50,768 nt of DNA. Source: JBCBJX01 sp038522735. GTDB taxonomy: Bacteria; Pseudomonadota; Alphaproteobacteria; Caulobacterales; Parvularculaceae. Position 1 is the first letter of the stretch. Every line of letters starts with the position of its first letter. The position numbers and the translations under genes are program-made. Where the stretch lies: assembly GCA_038522735.1 (NCBI GenBank), contig JBCBJX010000013.1, positions 1-50,768 of the forward strand. The letters are read 5' to 3'. This document shows, piece by piece, positions 23,224 to 31,168 of this stretch. The notes beneath the pieces were generated by a model that saw only the letters and a program-made list of their open reading frames with translations, did not search any database and was not told the origin of the DNA.

Positions 23224-23318
23224 GCCTCGCGCCGGTTTGACCGGCCGGAAAGTCCGACGGCGGCCTCGTCATGAGCGCCGCCGTTCGGTATTTTAAGGCC
23301 TTGCGTCCACAAGGGCGC

Positions 23319-23394
23319 GGGCGGTTAGCTCAGCTGGTAGAGCGCCTCGTTTACACCGAGGATGTCGGGAGTTCGAGCCTCTCACCGCCCACCA
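23319..23394 (+). tRNA. tRNA-Val (anticodon TAC)
   Basis: GGGCGGT (23319-23325) pairs with ACCGCCC (23384-23390), with A73 and encoded CCA (23392-23394). The anticodon stem CCTCG/CGAGG encloses loop TTTACAC, giving TAC at 23352-23354. The D-arm TTAGCTCAGCTGGTAGAGC and T-arm GGAGTTCGAGCCTCTC are regular. No integrase or repeat borders it. Confidence 0.96.
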
Positions 23395-23467
23395 CCCGCG
23401 CCGGGCGGGCTTCACGCGGATTTAACGGCGTTCAGGCTTTCCTGCCGGAGAAACTCCGGAGGCTCCC

Positions 23468-24427
23468 ATGGCGCAGCCCGCAGACGCCGCCCTATTCGAA
23501 GAGATCGCCGCCAAAGGCCGCGTCGGCGCCGAGGACGTCCTCGCCCTGCGCCGCGCCGTTTATCCCGACGGCGTCATTTCCGAAGGCGAGATCAAGCAGC
23601 TTTTTACGCTCGCGGCCCGCGTCCCGGACGGCGATCCGGACTGGGGGCTTTTCTTTGAAGAAGCCTGCCTCGACCGGTTCCTGAAAGAAGAAGAGCCGAG
23701 CGGACACCTGACGGTTGATGAATTCGCGGCTTTGAAAGAGGTCGCGACCGAGAACGGCCGCGTCCCCAACCGCTTCATCCTTGAAACGCTCGTCGCGCTC
23801 CTGTGCAAAGCGAAACGCACGCCTCCGGCGATGACGACGTTTCTCGCCCGCGAGCTTGTCGGGCTCATCGCTGAGAAAAAGCCCGCGCCGGTCGTGACGG
23901 CTGAAGACGCCGCGCTCTTCAAACGTTTCGTCTACGGACCGGGCGGCGCCGGAACCGTCGCCGTCTCCCGCGACGAGGCGGAATTCCTGCTGGAAGTCGA
24001 AGCCGTCGCGCGCAACGCTGCAAACGCGCCGGAATGGGGCGCGCTCTTCGCCCAGGCGCTCTCCGCGCACCTGATGCAGCACGTCGACGCCGAACCGAAC
24101 ACCCGTGCGGAAGACCTCCGCCTGAAGGCCTTTGTCGACAACCATTCCGTCAACCCCGTCGGCTTTCTGCTCCGTATGCTGAAGGGCGGGCTTTCCGGTT
24201 TCCGCCGCACGCCGGACGAGGACGACGAAGCCGCCGCCCGCGAAGCCGAGCGCCAGCGCGCCGCGGCCGACGCCGAAGTCGTCACCGGTGACGAAGGCGC
24301 CTGGCTTGCAGAACGCCTCAGCTCCGAAGGCCGCCTCAGCGTTTCGGAAATCGCCCTGATGCAGCGCCTTAAAGACCTCGGCGCGCCGCTGCCCGAGCCG
24401 CTGAAGCCCTTCGCCGAAGCCTCCTGA
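23468..24427 (+). CDS. Hypothetical protein with internal repeats
   Basis: A 319-residue soluble protein without signal peptide or membrane segment. Two similar units are visible by eye: residues 20-73 (GAEDVLALRRAVYPDGVIS ... PDWGLFFEEACLDRFLKE) and 144-203 (TAEDAALFKRFVY ... PEWGALFAQALSAHLMQH). A shorter third unit lies at 272-302 (VTGDEGAWLAERLSSEGRLS). The repeats share an A-E-D start, an S-x-x-E turn and a P-(D/E)-W-G-x-L-F helix. The DGVISEGEIKQLF stretch recalls an EF-hand-like loop, but I see no full calcium loop. I recognise no family. GGAGG lies 6 bp before the ATG. Confidence 0.72.
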   Translation: MAQPADAALFEEIAAKGRVGAEDVLALRRAVYPDGVISEGEIKQLFTLAARVPDGDPDWGLFFEEACLDRFLKEEEPSGHLTVDEFAALKEVATENGRVPNRFILETLVALLCKAKRTPPAMTTFLARELVGLIAEKKPAPVVTAEDAALFKRFVYGPGGAGTVAVSRDEAEFLLEVEAVARNAANAPEWGALFAQALSAHLMQHVDAEPNTRAEDLRLKAFVDNHSVNPVGFLLRMLKGGLSGFRRTPDEDDEAAAREAERQRAAADAEVVTGDEGAWLAERLSSEGRLSVSEIALMQRLKDLGAPLPEPLKPFAEAS

Positions 24428-24496
24428 GACTGCGTCCCGGCCTTTCAGGGCCCGCCGCAGCGCCCTAGCGTTCCTTGAAACGAAAGGAGCGCTCCC

Positions 24497-24787
24497 ATGA
24501 TCGGCGTCGTCGCAGAATTCGAAGTGAAGGAAGACAGTATCGAGGCGTTCGAGACCGCCGCCAGCGAGCTTGTCGAGGCGGTCCGGGCGAACGAGCCGGG
24601 CGTCCCCCTCTACGAACTGCATCGCAAGCGAGGCTCGAAGACCGCCTACATCATGATGGAGCGGTACGACGATCAGGCCGCCCTCGACGCCCACGGCAAG
24701 ACGCCTCATTTCGCCGTCGCGCTCGGGTCCATGGGCGACTTTCTCGCCGCGGCGCCGAAGATCGTCACCTACGACCTCATCGTCTGA
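24497..24787 (+). CDS. Antibiotic biosynthesis monooxygenase (ABM) domain protein
   Basis: A 96-residue ferredoxin-like alpha-beta protein of the ABM superfamily, close to YgiN-type quinol monooxygenases: start MIGVVAEFEVKEDSIEAFETAA, centre EPGVPLYELHRKRGS, then MMERYDDQAALDAHGKTPHF. Members bind small aromatics or act as cofactor-free monooxygenases; many are uncharacterised. AAAGGAGCG lies just upstream. The next gene (kynA) starts 44 bp later on the same strand, so a link with tryptophan/aromatic breakdown is possible but not shown. Confidence 0.85.
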   Translation: MIGVVAEFEVKEDSIEAFETAASELVEAVRANEPGVPLYELHRKRGSKTAYIMMERYDDQAALDAHGKTPHFAVALGSMGDFLAAAPKIVTYDLIV

Positions 24788-24831
24788 GGCGGGCTGACGG
24801 TACGGGTCCGGGGTGTGCTAAACCATGCGTC

Positions 24832-25635
24832 ATGCCTACGGACGTCACCTACGCCTCCTATCTCGATCTCGACGCGCTGCTCGGCTGCCAGAAGCCTCAT
24901 TCGAGCGCCCACGACGAGATGCTCTTCATCGTCATCCATCAGACGAAAGAGCTCTGGCTGAAGCAGATGCTGCACGAGCTGGAGCGCGCCCAGGCCGAAG
25001 TGAGCGCCGGGGCGCTCGTGCCGGCCTACAAGACGCTTGCGCGTATCTCCCGCATCCAGTCGGTGATGACCCAGTCCTGGGAGGTCCTGTCGACCATGAC
25101 GCCGGCGGACTATCTGACCTTCCGCGACGTCCTAGGCTCCAGCTCCGGCTTTCAGTCCGATCAGTTCCGCCGGCTGGAATTCATGCTCGGCATGAAAGAC
25201 GAGAAATTCCTGCGCTATGCGGAGGACCGGCCGGCGGCGCACGCCAAGCTCAAGACGGCGCTTGAGGCGCCGAGCCTCTATGACGACGCCATTCGTCAGC
25301 TTGCAGCGGCCGGCGTCGCCGTGCCCGCCGAGGTTCTGAACCGCGACGTGCGCGAAGCGTACGCACCGTCGCACGCCGTCGCTGAGGCCTGGCGCATCGT
25401 CTATGAGGGGACGGAGACGCACTGGCCGCTTTATCAGCTGGCGGAGAAGCTGATCGATCTAGACGACGCGCTCCTCGCATGGCGGCACCGCCATGTGACG
25501 ATCGTCGAGCGGGTGATTGGCGGCAAGCCGGGTACGGGCGGTACGGCGGGCGCGGCGTATCTGCGCACCACGCTGCAGAAGCGCTGCTTCCCGGAGCTCT
25601 GGGAGGTCCGCACTATGATGAGAGCGGACGCGTGA
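24832..25635 (+). CDS. kynA: Tryptophan 2,3-dioxygenase
   Basis: A 267-residue heme dioxygenase that opens the indole ring of L-tryptophan to N-formylkynurenine. The proximal-region signature FIVIHQTKELWLKQML, the substrate-binding GSSSGFQSDQFRRLEF, and the late GGKPGTGGTAGAAYLRTTL are all typical. The length fits the bacterial family (about 260-290). The ATG at 24832 has no strong ribosome binding site, and the gene overlaps its neighbour kynU as GTGA, showing coupling. Confidence 0.93.
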   Translation: MPTDVTYASYLDLDALLGCQKPHSSAHDEMLFIVIHQTKELWLKQMLHELERAQAEVSAGALVPAYKTLARISRIQSVMTQSWEVLSTMTPADYLTFRDVLGSSSGFQSDQFRRLEFMLGMKDEKFLRYAEDRPAAHAKLKTALEAPSLYDDAIRQLAAAGVAVPAEVLNRDVREAYAPSHAVAEAWRIVYEGTETHWPLYQLAEKLIDLDDALLAWRHRHVTIVERVIGGKPGTGGTAGAAYLRTTLQKRCFPELWEVRTMMRADA

Positions 25636-26792
25636 GCTGGAAGCGCCTTTTCTCCCGCGCCCTCGCCGCGGCGCCGGACCGGCTGCATTTCGCGGCGCAC
25701 TCGCATCATCTCTGGCCGGACGCGGCTTATGACGGCCAGCTCGAAGCGGTCGACTGGGCCATGCGCCTCGCCGACGACAAATGGGAGCCGATCCTCGGCG
25801 ACCTCTGGTCCGAAGCGCAGCGCCATGTGGCCGAGGAGCTCGCTCTTCCGGACCCGTCGACGGTCGTCTTCGCGCCGAACACCCATGAGTTCCTCATGCG
25901 CCTCCTTTCGGCGGCGGAGCGCCGGCCTGTCCGCGTCCTCTCGTCCGACGGGGAATTCCATTCCTTCCGCCGACAGATCGCCCGATCGGTCGAGGCGGGC
26001 GACGTGGTCCTCGAGGCCGTCCCGACGGAGCCCTTTGTGAGTTTCGCAGAGCGGTTCCTCGACGCAGCCGGCCGGACCGACGCCGACATCGTCTTCGTCA
26101 GCCAGCGGTTCTTCGGGACGGGGCGGCGGTTCGATCGGTATCGGGAAGTCGCCGCCGCAGCGCCCGCCGACGCGATCGTCGTGATCGACGGCTATCACGG
26201 CTTCATGGCGGAGGAGACGGACCTCTCCGAAATCGCCGGCCGCGCTTTCTATACCGCAGGCGGTTACAAATACGCCATGAGCGGGGAGGGCGTCTGCTTC
26301 CTCCACTGCCCGCCGGGCGTCGCGGAACGCCCGGTTTTCACCGGCTGGTACGCCGAATTCGAGGACCTCTCTTTGCCGCCGGGCGCCGTCGGCTACGCGC
26401 CGGACGCCCGCCGCTTCCTCGGCTCGACCTTTGATCCTTCAGGCCTTTTCCGCTTCGCCCACGTTCGCCGGGCCCTCGGTGAAGCGGGCGCGACGACGGC
26501 GGCGGTGAGCGCCCACACGCGAACTCTCCAGTCTCAGTTCCTCGACGCCGTCGCAGCCGGCCGCGCCGGCGCCCTCGCCGACGCGGAGCTCCTCAACCCG
26601 CCGACCGACAGGGACGCGGCGCGCTTTCTCGCCTTCCGCCATCCGCACGCGGCCCGCTGGAAAGCGGCTCTGCGCACGGCGGACGTGGTGACGGACGTGC
26701 GCGGCGACGTGTTGCGCATCGGCTTCGGCGCCTATCAGGATGAGCGGGATGTCGAGCGTCTGCTTGACCGGGCGGGCGAGGCGATCAACTAA
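25632..26792 (+). CDS. kynU: Kynureninase-like class V aminotransferase-fold enzyme
   Basis: A 386-residue PLP enzyme starting at GTG 25632, overlapping the kynA stop. D186 in IVVIDGYHGFMA and K213 in YTAGGYKYAMSGEG fit the PLP pyridine aspartate and Schiff-base lysine. Its context next to kynA supports kynureninase, which cleaves kynurenine (or 3-hydroxykynurenine) to alanine plus anthranilate. The sequence is atypical: canonical kynureninases have a KYLNGGPG-type lysine motif and an LDGNSLG start, whereas this has LHFAAHSHHLWPDAA. It may be a divergent kynureninase or a related enzyme. No formamidase (kynB) is adjacent. Confidence 0.72.
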   Translation: MSWKRLFSRALAAAPDRLHFAAHSHHLWPDAAYDGQLEAVDWAMRLADDKWEPILGDLWSEAQRHVAEELALPDPSTVVFAPNTHEFLMRLLSAAERRPVRVLSSDGEFHSFRRQIARSVEAGDVVLEAVPTEPFVSFAERFLDAAGRTDADIVFVSQRFFGTGRRFDRYREVAAAAPADAIVVIDGYHGFMAEETDLSEIAGRAFYTAGGYKYAMSGEGVCFLHCPPGVAERPVFTGWYAEFEDLSLPPGAVGYAPDARRFLGSTFDPSGLFRFAHVRRALGEAGATTAAVSAHTRTLQSQFLDAVAAGRAGALADAELLNPPTDRDAARFLAFRHPHAARWKAALRTADVVTDVRGDVLRIGFGAYQDERDVERLLDRAGEAIN

Positions 26793-26827
26793 CGGCGCAT
26801 CGACAGTCGTTTCCGCGAGCCCTGTTC

Positions 26828-28180
26828 ATGATCCGCGCCCTCCCGGCCGCCGCCAGCCTTTGCGTCCTTACCGTTTCCGCCGCCGCCGCCCAGGAGATCG
26901 CGGTCGAGTGGTCGGCTGAACACCGCACGCGTTATCAGTCCCTTTCCGGCCAGTTCCGGAACGGCTTGCCCGGAAGCGATCAGGCGCTGACGCTCCGCAC
27001 CCTGCTCGCCGGGGAAGCTTCCTCGGGCCGCTTTTCGATCGGCGGCGAGTTTCAGGACAGCCGCTCCTATTTCGACGACGAAGGCTCGGCGACCAACTCC
27101 AATATCGTCAACGCTGCGGAGATCCTGCAGGCCTATGTCGCCGTCGATGCGAGCGGCCTCGGCGGCGCCGACGAGGCGCGCCTCACCGTCGGCCGGCAGA
27201 CGATCCAGATCGGCTCCGGCCGCATCGTCGGCCGCAACGGCTTCCGCAACGCGATCAACGCCTTCACCGGCGCGTTCTGGGAGTGGGAGAAGGGCGATGC
27301 TGCTTGGAAGGCGTTCTTCACCGCGCCGATCGAGCGCCGCCCGCTCGGGCTCGAAGATGTCGTCGACAACGTCATCCAGATCGACAAGGAGAGCGAAGAC
27401 GCGCTTTTTTGGGGCGTCTTTCATTCGCGCTCGGATCTTCCGCACGGCGTGACGGGCGAGATCTTCTACTATGGTTTCGACGACAGCCCCGAAGATCCGC
27501 GTCCGGAGCAGACGTTGCACACGCCGGGCTTCCGCATCTTCACCGCCCCGGCAGTGAACCGTCTCGACTTTGAAGTCGAAGGCATGGTGCAGCTTGGCTC
27601 GATCGAAACCGTCCAGCTTCCAACTTCCGTCCTGACCGAACAGGACGTGTTCGCCCAATACGCCCACTTTGAAGCGGGTTTCACCTACGACGCGCGCTTC
27701 TCGCCGCGGGTTTCGATCGTCTACGATTTCGCGAGCGGCGATTCCGATCCGACAGACAATGAGTTCGGCCGCTTCAACGGCCTCTTCAGCCCGGTCGCCG
27801 GCGATTTCGGGCCGACGGACATCTACACCCCCTTCGGCCGCGAAAACCTCTCCTCGCCGGGCCTCAAAATCGAGGCGAAGGATGGGTCGCGCTCGAGCGG
27901 TTTCATTCGCTACCGCGCCTTTTTCCTCGACGAGCCGGCCGACGCCTGGGTGCGCGGCTTCATCCAGGATCCGAACGGCGGATCGGGCGACCTTATCGGC
28001 CACCAGGCGGACGCCCGGGTCCGGTACAGCCCGATCCCCGGCCGCCTGCGGTTCGAGGCGGGCGGCGCGGTCCTCGCCCGGGGCCCTTACGCGATCGACA
28101 CCGCCGACGGCGGCGTCGCGCCCGAGGCCCCGGACCCTGTCTCCTATTACGGCTATTTCGACGCCGTGCTGAGTTTCTGA
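26828..28180 (+). CDS. Alginate-export-type outer-membrane porin
   Basis: A 450-residue protein with signal peptide MIRALPAAASLCVLTVSAAAA and a long barrel rich in Gly, Arg and aromatic residues. The LTVGRQTIQIGSGRIVGRN stretch and the later YDFASGDSDPTDNEFGRFN are characteristic of the alginate-export (AlgE-like) family found widely outside alginate producers. It ends DAVLSF with a terminal Phe. No alginate or other exopolysaccharide genes lie nearby, so the substrate is probably a different anionic or aromatic solute. It starts 36 bp after kynU and may be co-transcribed. Confidence 0.82.
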   Translation: MIRALPAAASLCVLTVSAAAAQEIAVEWSAEHRTRYQSLSGQFRNGLPGSDQALTLRTLLAGEASSGRFSIGGEFQDSRSYFDDEGSATNSNIVNAAEILQAYVAVDASGLGGADEARLTVGRQTIQIGSGRIVGRNGFRNAINAFTGAFWEWEKGDAAWKAFFTAPIERRPLGLEDVVDNVIQIDKESEDALFWGVFHSRSDLPHGVTGEIFYYGFDDSPEDPRPEQTLHTPGFRIFTAPAVNRLDFEVEGMVQLGSIETVQLPTSVLTEQDVFAQYAHFEAGFTYDARFSPRVSIVYDFASGDSDPTDNEFGRFNGLFSPVAGDFGPTDIYTPFGRENLSSPGLKIEAKDGSRSSGFIRYRAFFLDEPADAWVRGFIQDPNGGSGDLIGHQADARVRYSPIPGRLRFEAGGAVLARGPYAIDTADGGVAPEAPDPVSYYGYFDAVLSF

Positions 28181-28213
28181 TAACTCTCGCCGCCAAGGGG
28201 AAGGCGCGCTGTC

Positions 28214-29110
28214 TTGAAGACGAAGTCATATCTGCTGCACATCGGGTTCGTGCTCGCCGCCGCGTCAATGTTGGCGGTCGGAGCGGTTGTCGCAGTCTAC
28301 GCCCTAAGTGACGCCAAACTTCGCTCGGCGAGGGCCGACATCGTCAGTTTCCAGTTTGAAGAGACTACGAACCCGGATGTTCTTGAGCGCGGTCGACATG
28401 TCGCGCGGACCCGCGGATGCTTCGGATGCCACGGACAACAGCTTCAGGGTTCTGATTTTGACAAACAGTGGGACTGGCCGAAGCGCGCCGTAGCTCCGAA
28501 CCTTGCGCGTTATGCGCGGGAGAACACGGCCGTTGCGATCGAAGCCGCAGTGCGGCAAGGCGTCGGGCGGAACGGCGCAGCCTTAACGTCGATGCCGTCC
28601 TACAATTTCGCGCGGTTGAGCGATGATGATCTGGCGGCCCTCATCTCGTTTCTGCGCTCGGCGCCTGTCGTCGACGCTGACCTTCCAGCAGCCGCGCTCG
28701 GTTTGGCGGCGCGTTGGGACCTGTTGACAGGATCGCAACCGCACATGGCGGCGTGGGCGGATATGGCGCCGAACCTCAAGCACGATCCGACGTCAAACCC
28801 ACAACTGGCGCATGGCGAGTATCTCGCGATGACGATGTGCAATGAATGCCATGGTCTCGACGTTCGCGGGCAGACGTTTTACCGACCGTACACGCCAGAC
28901 CTTGCAATGGTTGCGGCGATCGAGAGGAACGAGTTTGAGCGGATCATAAAGACGGGGACAGGCGTCGATGGCCGCCCGCTCGGGCTGATGCGCCTGGTCG
29001 CGCCGGATCGTTTCCCTGATCTCGCCGACGATGAGATCGACGCTCTTTACGCTTACCTGTCATCCCTCGCCGAAGAGCCCATTCCAGCGAAAGTCTTCTG
29101 GCGTCCGTAA
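28214..29110 (+). CDS. Membrane-anchored diheme cytochrome c
   Basis: A 298-residue protein with one N-terminal membrane segment (about residues 9-31) and two heme sites, CFGCH (69-73) and CNECH (209-213), so two cytochrome c domains on the periplasmic side. Downstream methionines (SMPSY, GLMRL) are plausible axial ligands. It starts at TTG 28214 with GGGGAAGG about 10 bp upstream, unusual among the neighbours. Base composition is visibly less GC-rich than flanking genes. Its redox partner is not evident; similar proteins serve periplasmic dehydrogenases or peroxidases. Confidence 0.85.
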   Translation: MKTKSYLLHIGFVLAAASMLAVGAVVAVYALSDAKLRSARADIVSFQFEETTNPDVLERGRHVARTRGCFGCHGQQLQGSDFDKQWDWPKRAVAPNLARYARENTAVAIEAAVRQGVGRNGAALTSMPSYNFARLSDDDLAALISFLRSAPVVDADLPAAALGLAARWDLLTGSQPHMAAWADMAPNLKHDPTSNPQLAHGEYLAMTMCNECHGLDVRGQTFYRPYTPDLAMVAAIERNEFERIIKTGTGVDGRPLGLMRLVAPDRFPDLADDEIDALYAYLSSLAEEPIPAKVFWRP

Positions 29111-29186
29111 CGCCGCGCGCTGCGTCCGTTCATTGCAGGCGCATCCCGCCGGGCGCACAAAGGCGGCCAGAACAAAGGAGACCGCC

Positions 29187-30221
29187 ATGCCTGTAAAGAG
29201 CCGCGAAATTCACCTCAATGCCTATCCGCAAGGCGCGCCGACGGAAGAGATTTTCGAAACGGCCGCCGTCGAGATCGCCGACCCGAAAGAAGGGCAGGCG
29301 CTGATGCGGACGGTCTGGATGTCCGTCGACCCTTACATGCGCGGGCGTATGACGCCGGGGATCAAGAGCTACATCCCGCCCTTCGAGCTTGGAAAGGTCC
29401 TCGACGGCGGCGCCGTCGCCCAGGTCGTCGCCGGCGGAACGAAAGATCTGAAGGTCGGCGATTATGTCGTCGGTTTCACCGGCGGCTGGCGGGAGCACTG
29501 GCTGACGGACGGGGAGGGGCTCACCAAGGTCGATCCGAACCTCGCGCCGCTGTCAGCTTACCTCGGCGTCCTCGGCATGCCGGGCTTCACCGCGTGGGCG
29601 GGCATCGAGAACATCCTGAAGCCGAAGGAAGGCGAGACCATGTTCGTCTCCGGCGCCGCAGGGGCCGTCGGCTCCCTGGTCGGGCAGATCGGCAAGATGC
29701 GCGGCTGCACGGTCATCGGTACGGCGGGGTCGGATGAAAAATGCGCCTGGCTCACGGACGAACTCGGCTTCGACGTCGCCCTCAACTACAAGAACTACGA
29801 GACGTCCAACGATCTCGCCAAGGAGCTTTACAAGCACGCCCCGAAGGGGATCGACACCTATTTTGAGAACGTCGGCGGGATCATGCTGGAGGCGGCGATC
29901 TCCGCGATCGCCTTCGGCGGGCGGATCGCGCTCTGCGGCCTCATCTCCGTCTACAACAACCAGCGCCTTTCTCCGGGTCCGAACAATATGGCGAACCTGA
30001 TCGGCCGCGGCGTTCTCATGCGCGGCTTCATCATGTCGGAATACATCGACCAGATGCCGAAGTTCTTCGCCGAAATCGCGCCGGCCGTCGCGTCCGGCAA
30101 AGTGAAGTTCAAGGAGACGGTTTACGAGGGCCTCGACCAGGCGCCGGAAGCCTTCGCCGGTCTCTTCCGCGGCGACAATACGGGCAAAGCGGTCATCCGT
30201 GTTTCTCCGGATACGGTCTAG
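29187..30221 (+). CDS. NADP-dependent MDR oxidoreductase, CurA / zinc-independent type
   Basis: A 344-residue medium-chain reductase without zinc ligands. Landmarks are RTVWMSVDPYMRGRM, GMPGFTAWAGIENI, the NADPH-binding VSGAAGAVGSLVGQIGKMRG and YFENVGGIMLEAAI, typical of the CurA / leukotriene-B4-dehydrogenase-like group that reduces enals, enones or curcumin-type substrates. AAAGGAG lies just before ATG 29187, which fixes the start. It stands alone between the cytochrome gene and a palindromic repeat. Confidence 0.88.
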   Translation: MPVKSREIHLNAYPQGAPTEEIFETAAVEIADPKEGQALMRTVWMSVDPYMRGRMTPGIKSYIPPFELGKVLDGGAVAQVVAGGTKDLKVGDYVVGFTGGWREHWLTDGEGLTKVDPNLAPLSAYLGVLGMPGFTAWAGIENILKPKEGETMFVSGAAGAVGSLVGQIGKMRGCTVIGTAGSDEKCAWLTDELGFDVALNYKNYETSNDLAKELYKHAPKGIDTYFENVGGIMLEAAISAIAFGGRIALCGLISVYNNQRLSPGPNNMANLIGRGVLMRGFIMSEYIDQMPKFFAEIAPAVASGKVKFKETVYEGLDQAPEAFAGLFRGDNTGKAVIRVSPDTV

Positions 30222-30233
30222 GCGCGCGTCGCC

Positions 30234-30324
30234 GCCCTTCGCGACGCCCGCGGAGCGGGCTCCTCAGGATGAAGTTCAGTGCGGTCTTCGTCCTGAGGGG
30301 CGGCGGAGCCGCGTCGCGAAGGGC
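30234..30324. repeat. Cloverleaf palindromic element, family A copy 2
   Basis: Outer arms GCCCTTCGCGACGC (30234-30247) and GCGTCGCGAAGGGC (30311-30324) match perfectly. The inner stem (30262-30274 with 30286-30298) has one mismatch. Lateral hairpins CCCGC/GCGGG (30247-30259) and GCGGC/GCCGC (30300-30312) complete the same cloverleaf plan as 1480-1591. It sits between the convergent reductase and rsmA genes, 11 bp from the rsmA stop. Confidence 0.85.
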
Positions 30325-30334
30325 CGCGACGCGC

Positions 30335-31165
30335 TCAAAGCACGGCGGCGACGCGCCGCCAGTCCGCCGGGGACAGCTCTTCCGCCCGCGCCGTCGGGCT
30401 GAGGCCGAGCGCCTCGAGCCGCCACTCCGTTTCGGCGCCGAAGAGCGGCTTCAGCGACGCGCGGAGCATTTTGCGGCGCGCGCCGAAACCGGCGCGGGTC
30501 GCGCGCTCCAGCGCCAGAAAGTCGACGTCCGGCGCGATCGCGTCGAACACGACGACGGCGCTGTCGACCTTCGGCGGCGGGGTGAAGGCGCGGGCCGGAA
30601 GGTCGAAGGCCTTGCGCGGGCGGGAGGCCGAGGCGGCGAGAACTGAGAGCCGTCCGTAGGCCTTCGTTCCGGGCGCGGCGACGATGCGGTCCGCGACTTC
30701 TTTCTGGAACATGAGCGCCATCCGGCTCCAGAGCGTAGGACCGGCGATGAGCCATTTAATGAGAAGCTCCGTCCCCACATTATAGGGGAGGTTCGCGACA
30801 ATCTTGAGGGGCGTCGTAAGGCCCGCCACTTTTGCCAGAGCGGCCTCGTCGACGGCGACAGCGTCGTCGTTGACGACGCGAAGCCGTGCTCCGGCGAGAT
30901 CTGTAAGGTCCTGCAGCGCCGGGAGGCAGCGCGCGTCGCGCTCCACCGCGACGACGCACGCGCCAGTCTCGACGAGCGCTCGGGTGAGGCCGCCGGGGCC
31001 GGGACCGATTTCAAGGACCGCATCGGCGGCTGAAACGTCCGCCGCGCGGACGATCTTCCGCGTCAGGTTGAGATCGAGAAGGAAATGCTGGCCGAGCCCT
31101 TTGCGCGCCGCGAGCCCGTGTTCGGCGATCGCGTCGCGCAGGGGCGGGAGCGCGGAGAGGTCCAT
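30335..31165 (-). CDS. rsmA: 16S rRNA dimethyladenosine transferase RsmA (KsgA)
   Basis: A 276-residue SAM-dependent methyltransferase that dimethylates A1518 and A1519 (E. coli numbering) of 16S rRNA late in 30S assembly. It shows GLGQHFLLDLNLTRKIV, the SAM loop LEIGPGPGGLT, and the catalytic NLPYN motif (IVANLPYNVGTELL), followed by PPPKVDSAVV. It is the last gene of the lptF-lptG-lptD-surA-pdxA-rsmA run, 3 bp after pdxA. ATG 31165 gives the standard length. Confidence 0.96.
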   Translation of the reverse strand: MDLSALPPLRDAIAEHGLAARKGLGQHFLLDLNLTRKIVRAADVSAADAVLEIGPGPGGLTRALVETGACVVAVERDARCLPALQDLTDLAGARLRVVNDDAVAVDEAALAKVAGLTTPLKIVANLPYNVGTELLIKWLIAGPTLWSRMALMFQKEVADRIVAAPGTKAYGRLSVLAASASRPRKAFDLPARAFTPPPKVDSAVVVFDAIAPDVDFLALERATRAGFGARRKMLRASLKPLFGAETEWRLEALGLSPTARAEELSPADWRRVAAVL

Positions 31166-31168
31166 GGA

